Positions 51,702 to 63,889 of a stretch of 64,000 bases of DNA are shown piece by piece. The notes under the pieces are model-generated. The model saw only the letters and a program-made list of their open reading frames with translations. It was not told the origin of the DNA and made no database searches. Numbering within the stretch: the stretch's first letter is position 1; every line of letters starts with the position of its first letter. This DNA comes from Tausonia pullulans (taxonomy: Eukaryota > Basidiomycota > Tremellomycetes > Cystofilobasidiales > Mrakiaceae), in assembly GCA_951802195.1 (NCBI GenBank), contig OX637638.1, forward strand, positions 496,001 through 560,000, in the 5' to 3' direction. The position numbers and the translations under genes were made by a program.

Positions 51702-54700
51702 ATGGTGGTGTCGCCAGTTCTCGCCGGCGGGTCGTCCTGCGCCCCGAAACTAAATGATGCACAGCCAGCGATCATGACGATCGGGGCCGCTGCCTCCCCC
51801 GATGTCTTGTCGGACCCATTCTGTATCGACATGCAAGCGACATCTGCGCATCATGTTGGGGATCTCTTATGCGCTCCTGCGGTCGAAGCTGGAGCTCACC
51901 GCTCTGTCGCCACCGAGGAGCTCCCTCGACTACCACGACAGGGAGCGGCCAAGCCCCTACGTCACCCTCGGCCTTCCCAAACTCGCGCAGACCCACCCCG
52001 ACCGCACGCTGCCAACCCCCCGGCGCGAAATTTCTATCAGCACCGTCACGGCAGGCAGGATCTCTCTCCGCTACATGCGCCTTCATTTATGTTCCTTCAT
52101 CACCCTCAACTATCCTCGAACCCGACCTATGCGGACAGAAATGCCGGTGCCATAGACCTGCACTACCACATGCCCTGCCCTCCGTTCCACTCAATCACTC
52201 CACCTGCCTCGTATCCATATTACTCTGGCCTGCTCGGTCCTTACTCCGTACCGCCATCCTCCGTCGCTCCGTCGCCGCTCAATGCCTCTCCTGCCGGTGC
52301 CTTTTCCCGCCGACCTTCACCGCCCTCGCAGCTCCTCCCCTCTCATCGCTATTCCCGCCACGACAGAGACAACCGGCAACTGTCGCCCTATCTTTCCGCG
52401 AACGTCCCCGGACCGTATGCAGCCACTCTCCTGGACGGGCAACCACCTCTCTGCGGCTGGTACTCAGGATCTTTATCTCAGTCAGTGCCTGAACCGGACA
52501 TCGCTATCACGTCCATCTCACCCACAGTGAGTGACTCACCCAGCGAAAAACGGACGGAGAACACGTCGACTACTTGCTGAACCGTCTGACACCACAGACA
52601 AACCTCTTTCTCCCCCTTACGTCCAGCCCAGCGTATCCGCTTCCATACCTGCGTTTCGCCGTTCCCCCCGCATATCTACATGCGCTTCCGCTACGCAACC
52701 ATCCGTCTCCTCCGTTCTCCTACCAATGCAACGCCTCTCCCACCTCTCGCCATGGACAAACCCTACCTTCTACTCGACAGTCTCCCTCGTCAAATGTCGA
52801 CGGCTATGTTGCTGCTCACGATGGTCATCATCCGGTCGCTCGCTCCGCGCTTCTTGAGCGGTTTAGGCTTGACAAATCTTCTGGCTGTTCATGGGAGCTA
52901 TCAGTACGCGAGCATCGAAAATCTTCCTCTCAAAATCTGTGGATGTGAAGGCAAGAGAACTAACATGCATCCGTTTGACAGGACCTCGTCGGCCACATTC
53001 CCGAGTTCGCCGTCGATCAGCACGGATCACGCTTCCTCCAAGATCGACTTGCCCGATCAGAGTGTGACATAGATCAGAGGGAGAATGTGGTTGCCGAAGT
53101 ATTGGCTGTCTCAATCCAGCTCTCGGCCGATGGTTAGAATCAATCACCTTCTCATGCCAGTCGAGATCACCGACGCGATGCTGACCTTGGGCTGCACCAC
53201 CTTCTCTCTCCAAGTCTTTGGGTGCGTCCTTCTGTTCTCCCGCATCTTCGCATTACATGACTACTGAAAGTTCCATGTACTGTCACTCAGGAACTACGTC
53301 GTACAGACGCTGCTCGAGAGGGGCACTCCGGGTCAGCGAGAGAGGCTCGCGCGCAAGATGGAGGGCTTTGTTCTGCAACTCTCGCTTCAGACATACGGGT
53401 CCGTAGCATATCCCATTGACAACTCCAGGGCATGATGCCGTCTGACTGACGCTCTTTTTTCTTCGTCCAGCTGTCGCGTGATTCAAAAGGTGTCCCTCTC
53501 GCCCTGTCTGCCCTTTGTCGTCCGAGGCCGCTGTATTGCTGACTGTCGTTTTGCTCAGGCTCTCGAGCATGTCAATCAGTGTCAACGAGCTCGAATCATC
53601 TCGGAGCTACGAAATCACATTTTGACCTGCATCTTGTCAGCGAACGCCAATCACGTCATCCAGCGGGTCGTCGCATTTTGCTCGTCTTTGGAAGATGATG
53701 AAGCCGTTGCCACCATCGAATCGATCATTGAAACCTTTCGAGGCAGGAGTAAGTTCATCCTCTTATTAACTGTGTTCACTGCGCACACCTCTGACGCATA
53801 GTGACAGTCCTCGAGCTCGCAACACACCCTTATGGCTGTCGGGTCTTGCAGCGGTGCCTCGAGCATCTCGTCCCCTCTCGGATCGCACCCTTGCTCATGC
53901 AGATACATCTTGTAGCTAGTACCCTGGTCTGCGACCAGTTCGGTGAGTGAAGAATCCGAGGGCTCTCTCCTGCCAGACACGACCTCTCTGATGCTCCCAT
54001 CCCCTGCCCGATATAGGCAACTACGGTCAGTCAGAATTTGGGTCTTGCACACGGGTCACCTCACGCCTGATGGCACGAATTTATTTCTCCGTCAACAGTT
54101 GTCCAATACATCCTCCAACAGGGCACTGATAATGATCGAAGGCGCATTATCTCCCTGCTCCGTGGACGGATGGTCGAACTCGTTTGTCTTACTCGCTTTT
54201 GCTTGAGCGTGATGACAGACGCTGACAGCCCAAACTCTTGTACTCAGGCCCGTCAAAAGTATAGCAGCAACGTTCTTGAGGCTGCTCTTGTCGTAGCCTG
54301 CGCCGAGGACCGCCGCGCGCTCATAGATGAGCTGTTGTTTCATCCCTTACTCGCTTCAAGCGATGGATCTGGACCGTCGCCACCTCTCGCTGCCCTTCTC
54401 CGCGATCCGTTTGGCAACTACGGTCTGTCTTTCCTCCAACCCATGGCTCAATCAAAGGCCCTAAAACTCACGTTATTTGTCCATCACGGGCTCAATTGCG
54501 TCAGTCCTTCAGCGAGCTCTCCGAACTGCCGAGGCCGATCAGAGGGCCCAGCTCGCGAACGCGGCCCGGAACTTATTTGCTCTTACTCGAGTCAACACCG
54601 CTGGATCTGCCAAGCACCTCCTCTCGAGTGGGTACCATTTGCCCAAGAGAGCGGGCAAAGACGTTGACTAATGCTCACTGCCCTTGCTCCTCCAGTCGAG

Positions 54701-54844
54701 AGACTGCTTGCCGAGCCAGACGCGGTGGGTTCACCGGCACCGACGCTTCTGACGCCGCCCGATGCCTCGATACACGCGTCGAGCAGTGGAAAGGTCGATG
54801 GACTAACTGCAGGGGCAGAAATAGGTGAAAATGGCACTGGATGA
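51702..54844 (+). CDS. PUF (Pumilio-homology) RNA-binding protein
   Basis: Post-transcriptional regulator that binds 3' UTRs. Exons: 51702-52526 (start uncertain), 52598-52903, 52982-53132, 53215-53221, 53291-53398, 53471-53489, 53559-53748, 53802-53942, 54017-54025, 54099-54181, 54248-54422, 54505-54627 and 54696-54844, giving about 761 residues. The N-terminal half is Pro/Ser/His-rich and disordered. PUF repeats begin after ALLERFRLDK (about residue 362). The eight recognition helices read SRFLQ, NYVVQ, CRVIQ, NHVIQ, CRVLQ, NYVVQ, SNVLE and NYVLQ. By the known PUF code, repeats 8 to 1 specify UGUAUAUA. The 7-nt and 9-nt exons fall inside recognition helices. The start could be further upstream through a spliced leader. 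Confidence 0.9.
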
Positions 54845-55045
54845 TGAGAGGGGAGGCCCAGATAAAATCTTGCCCAAGGTCCAAAAAAGCGCGTGAGGAG
54901 ATGCAAAATATCGAGAGGGGAGAAGGGCTTCAGAAAGGAAGGTGTCAGGTCCTAAATAAAGGACAGAGAGCAAGAGAGACTATGCAAGCAGGGAGATGGC
55001 GGGGTCAAAGCAACTGGGAAGGGAGAAGTACATGTGAGGAGTGCT

Positions 55046-58000
55046 CTATCGGTTGTTTGAGAAAAACCAGCTCGCCCGCTTCTGGCTTGCGCTCGTCCCG
55101 GGGCCAACGGAGCCAGTGCCGTCCTCGCCCTGGACACGCGAGAGCGGGCTGCCGGGAACGCCGGCGTATGACGCCGACGAGGATGATTGAGCGGTAGCTG
55201 TAAGGGCGCCAGCGGGGGAGCCTCCACCGCCACGGATGGGCTTGGCGATCCGGCCAGCAGCGAAGGAAGGATGAGCGACCTTCTGAGCTGGAAGAGGCCG
55301 AAAAGAGAAGGATGGAGGTTCAGTGGATGAGCCGAAGGAGACTGTAGGAGGCAGGAGGAATGCACCCTTGGCGGCCTCGATGCGCTCTTTCATCGCAATG
55401 AGCTGGCTTTCAAACTTGGCGTTCTGCTGGACGAGACGGCGGTCCGCATCTTGGAGACTATAAAACAGAGCGGCAAGCAAGGGTTTCAGTTCGTGCCCCC
55501 GTTTTTTTACCCTTCTTCGCTGCCTGGTTCATACATACAGCTGCTCGAGATTGAGAATACGCTCGTTGCGAGCAAGAAGCTTACGCTCAGCGATACTGGC
55601 CTCTTTCTTCATTGCCGTATTCTGGTCGACAAGCTGCTTCTGAACGAGGCCGAGCTGATCGAGGTTACGCTCGAGGAAGGCCATCTTCTTTTGCTGCGTC
55701 TTGGAGTTGGCGGCCTTGATGACGGTGTTGTAGTGCTCCCGAAGATCATCCAGCTGGATCTCAAGCTCGACGACCTGGAAATGATGGAGTTTGTGTCAGC
55801 ATCCCTTGATCAGCGAGGCGAAGCAAAGCCAATGCGTTACGACCTTCTCGCATCGGTTCTGCAGGTCGCGCATGAGGCTCCGCTTCGAGCCCTCGAAATC
55901 TGAGAGCTGGAGGGCGATAGCCTTGCGCGTCCGCTCGAGGTCCTTGGCAGACTCCTGAAGGTTCCGACTTCCTTCAATTCCGGCAGACGAGACGGCGAAG
56001 GCGCGCTGGTGGTCGACGAGAGCGAAGGTAAGAACGAGTCAGTAAAGAGAGATATTTGACTACAGACGAGGAATGGCACTGACCTTAAGCTCCTCGTTGA
56101 CGCCCTTGAGACTATCGATCGTCGTTGCCTGGTCGCGGTTCTGCTGGGCCCGGGTTTCGAGCTGCTGCCGAAGGTCAGAGATCTCGCCAAGCTGGACGTC
56201 CCTTTTGGCAGCGTACTGGGCCTCAAGCTTGGCCTGGAGAGGGAAACCATAGACATCAGTACCGGCTTGAGAGAGCAGAGAGAAGAGGTTCACACCTTAA
56301 GGTCAGCCATGGATTCGGCGATGTCGACGTTGCTGGCCTCTTCCTCGCGGATAGTCCGCTCTACAGTCGATAGACGTCGGCGAATCGTCAGCGCGCTCTC
56401 AGCCGCTCAAACGGAGAGAGAACGTACCGAGAAGCTCCTCATACTCGGTCTCGAGCGCTCCAAGTCGCTGCTCAACCTCCTCCCGACGGCGCTTGAACAT
56501 GCCGGCATCCTCCTGAGCCTGTCGAAGTCGGTCGTGTGAATCACGAAGGAGCGCCTGGCCCTCAGAAAGCTGACGGTGGAGGAGTGCGACGTCCTCTTGA
56601 GAGAGCGCCGTCGAAGGGTCCTCATTGTCAACGGCATCGAGCTTAGCGAGCATGAGCCGAATGCCCTCTTCCTTTTCGGATAGCGTGCCCTCCTGGATGC
56701 AGAAAGGTATGGCGATGTCAGCATGAGTTTCAAACGACAAACAGCGAAGCGACGGTCGCGACGGACCGCATCAAATTTGGCCATCATGGCTGCCATCTTC
56801 TCGGCCTTACGGCGCTCCTTCTCCTCGGCGACGGCGTCCTTGGCGTGCGTCCTGAGCTGCTCTACTTGGCGACGCAGCTCGTCGAGCTCGCGCTCGTGCT
56901 CGCTAATCTGCTCTTGAAGAGTGTCGATCTGAATGCCAGCCTCCTTGTTGTCGTACTCGAGTCGCTCCTTGTTCAGCCGCAGATCATTCAGCTCGGCCGA
57001 GCTCGCCTTGAGCTCCTGCATTAGGGGGGGAATGTGTCAGTAGGAGATATTTTCCCTGCAAGCCGGTAGGCACTACTACGCACAGTCGAGAACGAATCGC
57101 CACGCTGCTTGTAGAGGGCGACCTCCTCCCGAAGGTCGCGGAGGGTCTTCTCCAAGTTGACGAGCACCGATTCCTACGACCGAGAAAAATGGATGGTTAA
57201 GATCTGCTCTACGGTATCAAGTATCAAAAAGAGACACCGGCTCCTCACCTTCTCGGCGAGTTGGTCATTGAACTCGTTCTCCCGTCGGAGGAAGTCCTCC
57301 CTCTCGTCCTTGTCCATCGCCGGACCGGGCGTCATCGGGCGGCTCGTTGGCAGATCACGGAGGCCGTCGACGAGCGGGTTGCTCGGCGTTGCGCTCCGAC
57401 TCGTCGTGCCCGAGTTGGGGACTGATACCTTAGAGGGAAGCGCGCTAGGGCCCGAACCGGAGGCAGTCGATGCCCACTGGGTCTGATCGACGGGTTGGCC
57501 GGATCGCCAGTGAGCAAGTTCGGCTTCAAGCCGGGCGACGTACTCCTTGGTCTTCTTGAGCTCATGCCGAAGCTCGGCTGGGGAGAGCTCTTTATTGACG
57601 CGGGCCTGATTCTTGATCGACTTGGCGCGCATTCCGAACCGAAGTGTTGAGAGTGTCTCGGCCTCATTATACGATGCGGGAGAGCAACTGAAGAGAGATA
57701 CGAGGGAGGACAGTTTTCAGACAAGGTACGCTCGCGTAGGCCCAATAAGGACGACATCGCACTTGATGATGAGAGTCGTCCGTGCGTTTCCTCCCAGAGA
57801 CTCTTGTAGGATGCGAGTGAGCTTGGAATCTCGATAAGGAACGTGTTGCGACTGAGGGAAGGGAGATTTAGCGAAGCTCCTCGACCCCGCGATTCAGGGA
57901 TGAGCTTCTTACCTTTCCGTCAGTGAGGGCGTTGATGACAATGCCGAGGGCAGAGAGACTCTTATTGATCTTCTTGGCCTCCTCGAGCGTTTGACCCGTA

Positions 58001-59620
58001 GCTCCAGTTTTCCCGATCTGAGAAGGAGAGATTAGCTCTTGTGCGAGAGACGGCGAGCGGCAGGTTGAGCGAGGCACGTACCTTCTCGGAACCCGCGAGA
58101 TCAACGAGATAGAGATATCCATTCTTGGCCTCACCCGTGTCCATGTTGCGCTGCGAAATCGTGATGACAAAAATGGAGTGCGAGCGAGACGACTCGGCGT
58201 TCATGTCTGGCGGCCATCCGTTCGTCAGCTTGAACGAGCTCGGGCGCGTAGGGAGCAAGTGCGAGACTGACTCGTCGAACTTGTCACACGAGCGCCCTGG
58301 CCCTGGCGCATAATCTGATAGACCTCGGCGGCGTCCGAGACGTTGAATTGGACAAGGCCTTTGACATACACGCCTCGATTCTTCTCCTCGTGGACCTGGA
58401 GGTTGTCGTTCTGAGCTGTGAGGGGGATTGTGGGTGGAGTGTGGGGGGACCAAACTGTATCAGATGAGAAAGCAGATCGACGGCGCGCCGCGGATCGGAC
58501 AGACGGGCGAGGAGATCACGGATGCGCTCCATGTAGATCTAAGATCACCGCCCCAATCCGGCAAGGTTCAGCGACGAGGGAAGCATTACCAAGCAGAGGA
58601 GAAGACCGACCTCCATGTAAGAAACCTTGACGAGAAACTCGAGCGCCGGCGGCGACCGAGCGATCTCCTCAAAGATCTGCTCAGTGATGCGCGGGGTGAT
58701 TCCTTTCTGGAGCGGGTCATCGATGTCGCTTCCCTAGAGAACAGTCGGGGTGGTCAGTCGGCACGAGCGGTTGAGGGCCGCGCGCGGCGGCAAGCGTCAC
58801 GAACCATCATCGTGTAGGTCTTTCCTGTAGGAGGTGCGCCCGATTCTCGATTCAGAGGGCAGAAGGATAGAGCAGCAAGGGGAGGTTAACAACGTACCCG
58901 AACCGGTTTGTCCGTACGAAAATACAGTTCCATTGTACCCCTTCATGACGTCTGGTGGTGGAAGAGGGGGATGGCAAAGTGAGCCGACGCGTCTAGCCAT
59001 TGAGAGAAAGGGGAAGTCCGACGCGCTGGGGACGCCTGGACAGTGCGAGCAAGAAGAGAGGCAAGGCACACACCCTGGACCGTTTCCTGGATACCATATG
59101 AGTAGATATGCTCCTGCATCGTCTCCATACCAAAGACGCGGTCGAACGTGAAGCCGTCCTGGGGGAATGCAGCAGGAGACAGGTCAGCCAGCTGCATACG
59201 CATTGCACTGAGTGTCGCCCGCGGCTCTCTCTCTCGTTCGCCCGCTTCCCATCACCCGCTAGCGCCAAGGTTAGCGGTAGAGAGGTTTATGGGTAGGCAG
59301 GCCGGGGAAACTAAAGTGGTTTGAATGCACCTTCTCCGAGCCGGCGAGCGCGACATCGCGACCCTCGCCTCGGAGCATGACTGTCTTGGCGTTATCGTCG
59401 AATGACACGACGACCTCCGAGTTTTCCCGCTTCTCAATCGAGTTGAGCGGGCGAAACCTGGAGGTGAGGGAGATGGTCAGCCCCGGCTGCATCATGATCA
59501 TGAGGGAGGGAGGAGATGAGAGAATGATGCCAGGCCGGACTCAGCCGCGCCAGTGGGAGGGAGGCAATGCAGATGGTCTTACCTAGCGACTACCTTGATG
59601 TTGTTTCGTGAGTCGGACAT
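55046..59620 (-). CDS. Kinesin-1 heavy chain (conventional kinesin)
   Basis: Plus-end microtubule motor, 1,011 residues in 20 exons: 59583-59620, 59331-59457, 59074-59158, 58898-58951, 58805-58824, 58611-58733, 58505-58538, 58272-58415, 58082-58206, 57913-58017, 57763-57851, 57249-57687, 57084-57173, 56743-57015, 56428-56692, 56296-56360, 56084-56233, 55844-56005, 55539-55774 and 55046-55457. Motor domain: FRPLN, P-loop GQTGSGKTYT (split by an intron), switch [10 protein letters not shown], switch [11 protein letters not shown] and [14 protein letters not shown]. Then the neck ([16 protein letters not shown]) and long coiled coils, including the conserved fungal stretch [20 protein letters not shown]. 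The tail carries the autoinhibitory IAKPIRGGG motif. No light-chain gene is seen nearby; fungal kinesin-1 usually lacks light chains. Confidence 0.95.
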
Positions 59621-61052
59621 GGCTTCTTATGGTGCGAGAGTGGGAAGGAAGGGTCGTCCTCGTATGTGGAGGGACGAGGGTCTAAGCGGTTGGGACGGCG
59701 GGAGGGATTGAGGTCGCTGGCTGGCTGCTGCAGTTGCTCGGACACTCCCGTAGGCGGGATTCAGGCGAGGGGAGGAATATGGAAGGAAAGGTGAACGAGC
59801 GAAAGAGCGGGAGGTGGTTGAGCCCGGGTCCAAGGGGAAGAGGCGCGTGGTTTGTGGTCGTCGAGGGCAGGCTAAAGAGAGGCGCGGTTAGAAGGGACAA
59901 TGTGTTTCGTCAGGCGTGGTGGAAAGCGGACGAGTCGAGACCTCGATTCGCTCAAGACGGAGTGGCGGCAGCCGTTGTTTCAGTGTTTGAGACGTCAGCA
60001 TACCCGAGATGGTCCACTCTTTCTGTCGCTGAAAAGGCAGGAGCTTCAAGCGAGGGTCGTTGGATTGGCCACAAGGGGTTGCCAATCCTCAAAGCGCGGA
60101 GGAGCTCAGGAAGAGGATGGCGGATGTCAACGAGGATGGAGATTTAGGGTCATCGATGATGCGTGGGTGGATGATGGATCATTGGCAGGAAAGGAGCGAC
60201 ATGCCTCCGTTGAATATGGATCCTCTCCCTCGAGTCCCGTGCGAAGGAGTGCTGAGCTCTCGCGCAGCATCGACTCGCACGCTCGGCTCGCGGACTTCAC
60301 CGTCTTTCTTCACGGTGCGTTGGGCGTGTCTTTCGCGGGGCGATAGCGCAACGACTGACCTGCTTGCAGGCGGCCACAAGAGCTTCACAGAATTCAACTA
60401 CTAGAAGGACCAGTTCAAAGTCCTCCGCAGGGGCGTCGGCAGGTTGGGTCTTCATGAGGTCGGGCTGGGCTCCTTTATCATCTCCTCTCGCCCCCTAGCT
60501 AACTCATCCTGTCCGACCGTACCTCCCGCCACCATCTCACGACGACCAACAAGCCCGACGGCTGGGCCAACGGGCACTTTGAGCGGATGACGACCCGGTG
60601 CACCATGAGTCGGACTCTTTTGACTACAAGGACGTCCATCAGGAGGGGGTCTGCTTGATGCATGGCGTGCCCTGGCTTGTCTGATCTCGATCATCTTGCA
60701 GCGTCGCCAACCCCTGCTTCGGACACTCCCTCGAGCGGCCCTGGACGGGGATCTTCCCATGCACCGCCTCTGAGCTGATGGACTGTCTAGTCCTTCTCCC
60801 AGCGTCCGGAGGAAGGGTTTCGCGGATGAATGCCTGCTCCAGGCGAACCCCTGATTGCATGCGCCACGCGGGGCAACGAGAGCCGGCAGCCTGTGCCCGG
60901 CGGGCGGGGGCAGGGTCGCGCGTCTTCTCTGTCTCACTCAACCTGAACATAAAACATGAACCTTGCTCGCCGGACCCCTTCGTCCTCGTCCCCATGCAGT
61001 TTCGGACACCCAACCATCACCAACCTCTATCTTCCCTGTCCTGCCGCTCGCC
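59621..61052. other. Kinesin promoter and an unresolved region
   Basis: The first few hundred bases probably serve the kinesin gene. From about 60050 to 60900 the plus strand has protein-like pieces in different frames: AEELRKRMADVNEDGDLG near 60090-60145, LADFTVFLHG near 60290-60315, and NPCFGHSLERPWTGIFPC near 60705-60760. One splice (GTGCGTTGG at about 60317 to CAG at 60370) would join two of them. I cannot build one continuous model. It may be a decayed gene or a gene with introns I could not place. No family recognised. Confidence 0.3.
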
Positions 61053-63698
61053 ATGAGCATCGAGAAGACGACGGCGGCAGCAGTACAGCAGCCGCTCCTG
61101 GATCTCGATGGCGCCCCTCGCCCCCGTCGCCCTCGCGCGTCGAAACTCACACCTCGCCGCTTCTGCCTCGGCTTTTGTGCTCTCGTTGGCCTGGGAATTC
61201 TTGGGTTCCTCGGTTTCATGGGGTTCCTCGTCATTAAGGGTATGTGGGGTATGTTGGGTCAGACGCACGTACAGTCCCACTGGAACGCGACGGCAGCGGG
61301 CGTAGTTGCAGGGGACGAGCACATCGTCCGGCCGTACTTTGGCCTCATGGAGGACGACGTTGCTGTCAAGCGGTTCGACCTCGCAGCTACTATCTTCGCC
61401 CGCTTCAACAAAGAGGCTGCCGGATACGAGCCGGACGAAACCAAGTGGCTCGCCGGGTGGAAGGGCACCCAAGAGCAGATGCTTGACAGCGAGCGCCGGC
61501 GGGGCAAATACATCCCCATCTTTCGCGAGATCGTCCTCCGGGATGTCCCTGTTTACTCCAAGCCGATCAAGACGACCGCCCGAGTGGTGATTCCCAAGGA
61601 GTTGCTGTGAGTCGTGTCGAGTCGCGTTCCCGCTTCTGTTCGCTCACTCTGTCTCGCTCCATCCAGCCCTGCCATGATCGACAGCAATGTCACGAGTCCG
61701 AGGCTTACTGCGTACTTCCACATGCTCCCTTCTTCTTCCTCCTCTCCGATCGGCGACCGGCCTGTCAAGTGGCACTCTTCCGTCAACACAACGTTTAGGG
61801 TCCCCGTCTGGACAGCCGAGGTTCCCTCAAAGGGAGGCTATGTTCCTCTGGACGACGACGCGACGGCGGATCCGATCGCCAACTTTCTGGCTCGCTCTGG
61901 AGCCATGCAAGCGCTTCTCATCCCGCGAGAGGTCCCCCGAGAGGCCCCTCGTACGGCAGCCGACAACAGAGAGGCCGTTTCGGTCAGCGTGTCGCCGTCT
62001 ACTGCAACGGCCGCCGCCGTCAAGCCCCACACAGGCTACGACATTGTCACCCGTTCGGCGGTCACGATGGCCTGGGATGATGCTCCCATATACAACGCGA
62101 CCGAGTTCAAAGCTCGCTTGGCTGCCCTCAAAGAGGTCTCGGTCAGTCCCCCGACTCGCCAAAACCGCGCACACTTTTCTTTAACACATCTCACTTCCCC
62201 AGAACAAATGTATGGGCAACCGAGCCAACTTGACCATCTGTGTGGACAGCTGGCACAACAAGGGCCACTTCCAAAATCTTCTGGAGCTTGAGGACGACGC
62301 GAGTACCGGCAACCGCACCCGCTGGCGGTACGGGCCCTTCCTCACCACCCGGCTCAACCATCCTGGGCCCAAGGACTACCTCGAGCTCCCCAGTGCGCCG
62401 AAGAACGAGAATGACGCGCCCTTGCAAGGTGAGCGGATGTTCTCGCTAGGTGCAGCAGCACCGCCTCTGTGGCTCACGCTGCCTTCCACCCAGATCTCGC
62501 CTTTGACTGGCACATCACCTGGAACACCGCCACCCCTCGCAAGCTTGCCTTGGGAGGCGCCGCGCTCACCTGGACACAAGGCCAAAAGGTCTCAAAGAAC
62601 CTCACCGAGTACCGGGCCGCAGCGTCGCACGACCATGCCGAGCTTCTGAGTGAGGAGTTCTTTCGAGAGTCGGCAAGCCGAGCTGACTTTTCTTCCCTCG
62701 CTCACAGACGCCCTTCTTGGCAACCACTTCAATCCGGGCACGCATCCGCTCACCCGCTCCTTCGCCGGCTTTCTCGGCGCTGCGTTGATGTTTCCTGTGT
62801 GGCTGTGAGTGTCGCCTGGCAGAGTTACGATCGCATCGTATCCTGACTCTCGGTCGTTACTCTAGCGCTGCGATACACTACGCGTTGACCCGGTCGATCT
62901 CGACCGGCATCAGCCCAGTTGGAATCTTTCTGAACCACACCTTGAGCATCATAGTTGGCTGGTTCCTCTTGAAGGGCCTTGCGAGCCGCCTCATCAACTG
63001 GGCTATTATCAGCGTGAAATTTTGGCCAATCATCGTGCTTTTTGCCCGCCTTGAGTTCGATTGGTATGGTTGGATCCCGGTTGGGGTCACTCGCCGGCGC
63101 TCAACGCACTCGGAGCGGGCGAGCGCTCGTGTCGATGCGAACTTCTCGACGAGGGCAAAGTTGCTGGTGAGTGCTCCTCGGTCTATGGCAGTAACAGCGG
63201 CTGACGGTTGTCACACTCAGTTCTTTGTTGTCGTCACCCTCGCCATTCGGTTCTTGCCCGTAAAGGCGCACATCATCACTGCCAGCGCACCCAAGGCCGA
63301 CAACGACTTTGGCAAGATCTCGACCGATTCGTACATCACCTACGTTCTCCTCAACCTCTTAAATCCGGCCTTGAGTGGTGCCTGGCTTACGGCGGCGCTC
63401 AGCCAGGTGCGTTTCGCGCGTACTGAGACTTGGCTCACGCTGATTGACATGCGTCCAGATTCACCTGAACTATCGTCTCCGGACGTTCGCCGGCCAGCAC
63501 TCTTTTGCCGCCGTTCTCGCCTTTGCATCCCGGGCTCTTCTCGCGCTTCCGACCCTCTTTCATGGCTGGTTTGGTCGGGCTCAGCTGATGAAACCCTTTA
63601 CGTTCTGGGACGCCATCTCGCTCGTGGTGCTAGGGACGCTCGCCTGGCAGGCCGTCAGTTTGCCTCAGGTAGCGCAGGTGGAGCCAGAAGATGAATGA
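61053..63698 (+). CDS. Unrecognised multi-pass membrane glycoprotein, 744 aa
   Basis: Exons 61053-61606, 61667-62141, 62203-62428, 62494-62649, 62708-62804, 62866-63166, 63221-63406 and 63459-63698 join with consistent phases. Layout: a basic cytosolic start (RPRRPRASKLTPRR), one membrane helix at about 37-62, and a domain of about 420 residues with seven NxS/T sequons (HWNAT, SNVTS, VNTT, YNAT, ANLT, GNRT, KNLT) and conserved-looking stretches such as FDWHITWNTATPRK. About six further hydrophobic segments lie between residues 485 and 735. The sequons imply that the large domain faces the ER lumen or outside. I do not recognise the family; a transporter-like or ER membrane role is only a guess. 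Confidence 0.8.
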
Positions 63699-63746
63699 TG
63701 CATGCGCGGTTCTGTGATGACTCTGTTTGTGACCATACTCAACAAA

Positions 63747-63889
63747 TTAGGGCTCAAAGAGTCTTATCATTGGAATGAGTATAATACAACTTCATTAACG
63801 ACGAATAATCGGAGGCCATGTCTGGTGCCGGCAGTTACGGTAATTCCAGCACAGACAGCGTAGATGAAATTTGTTGCAGTTCAAAGCTT
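63747..63889 (+). pseudogene. Diverged 18S rRNA fragment (530-loop region)
   Basis: The plus strand follows nuclear 18S rRNA in order: GGGCTC, ATTGGAATGAGTA, TTAACGA, GGAGG, GTCTGGTGCC, GGCAG, CGGTAATTCCAGC, AGCGTA and GTTGCAGTT.AAAGCT. Differences are scattered throughout, so it is not a functional copy of ordinary rDNA. Similarity fades after about 63889. No other part of the rDNA unit is visible here. The identification is from remembered 18S sequence, but the order and length of the matches make chance unlikely. Confidence 0.8.

Noticed and set aside
61053-63698. Assignment of the membrane protein to the CLPTM1 family
   Set aside because: Size and layout are vaguely similar, but I could not find the characteristic family motifs, so no name was given.
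63747-63889. Annotation as a functional rRNA gene
   Set aside because: Only about 140 bases match, and they carry many changes in a nearly invariant region.
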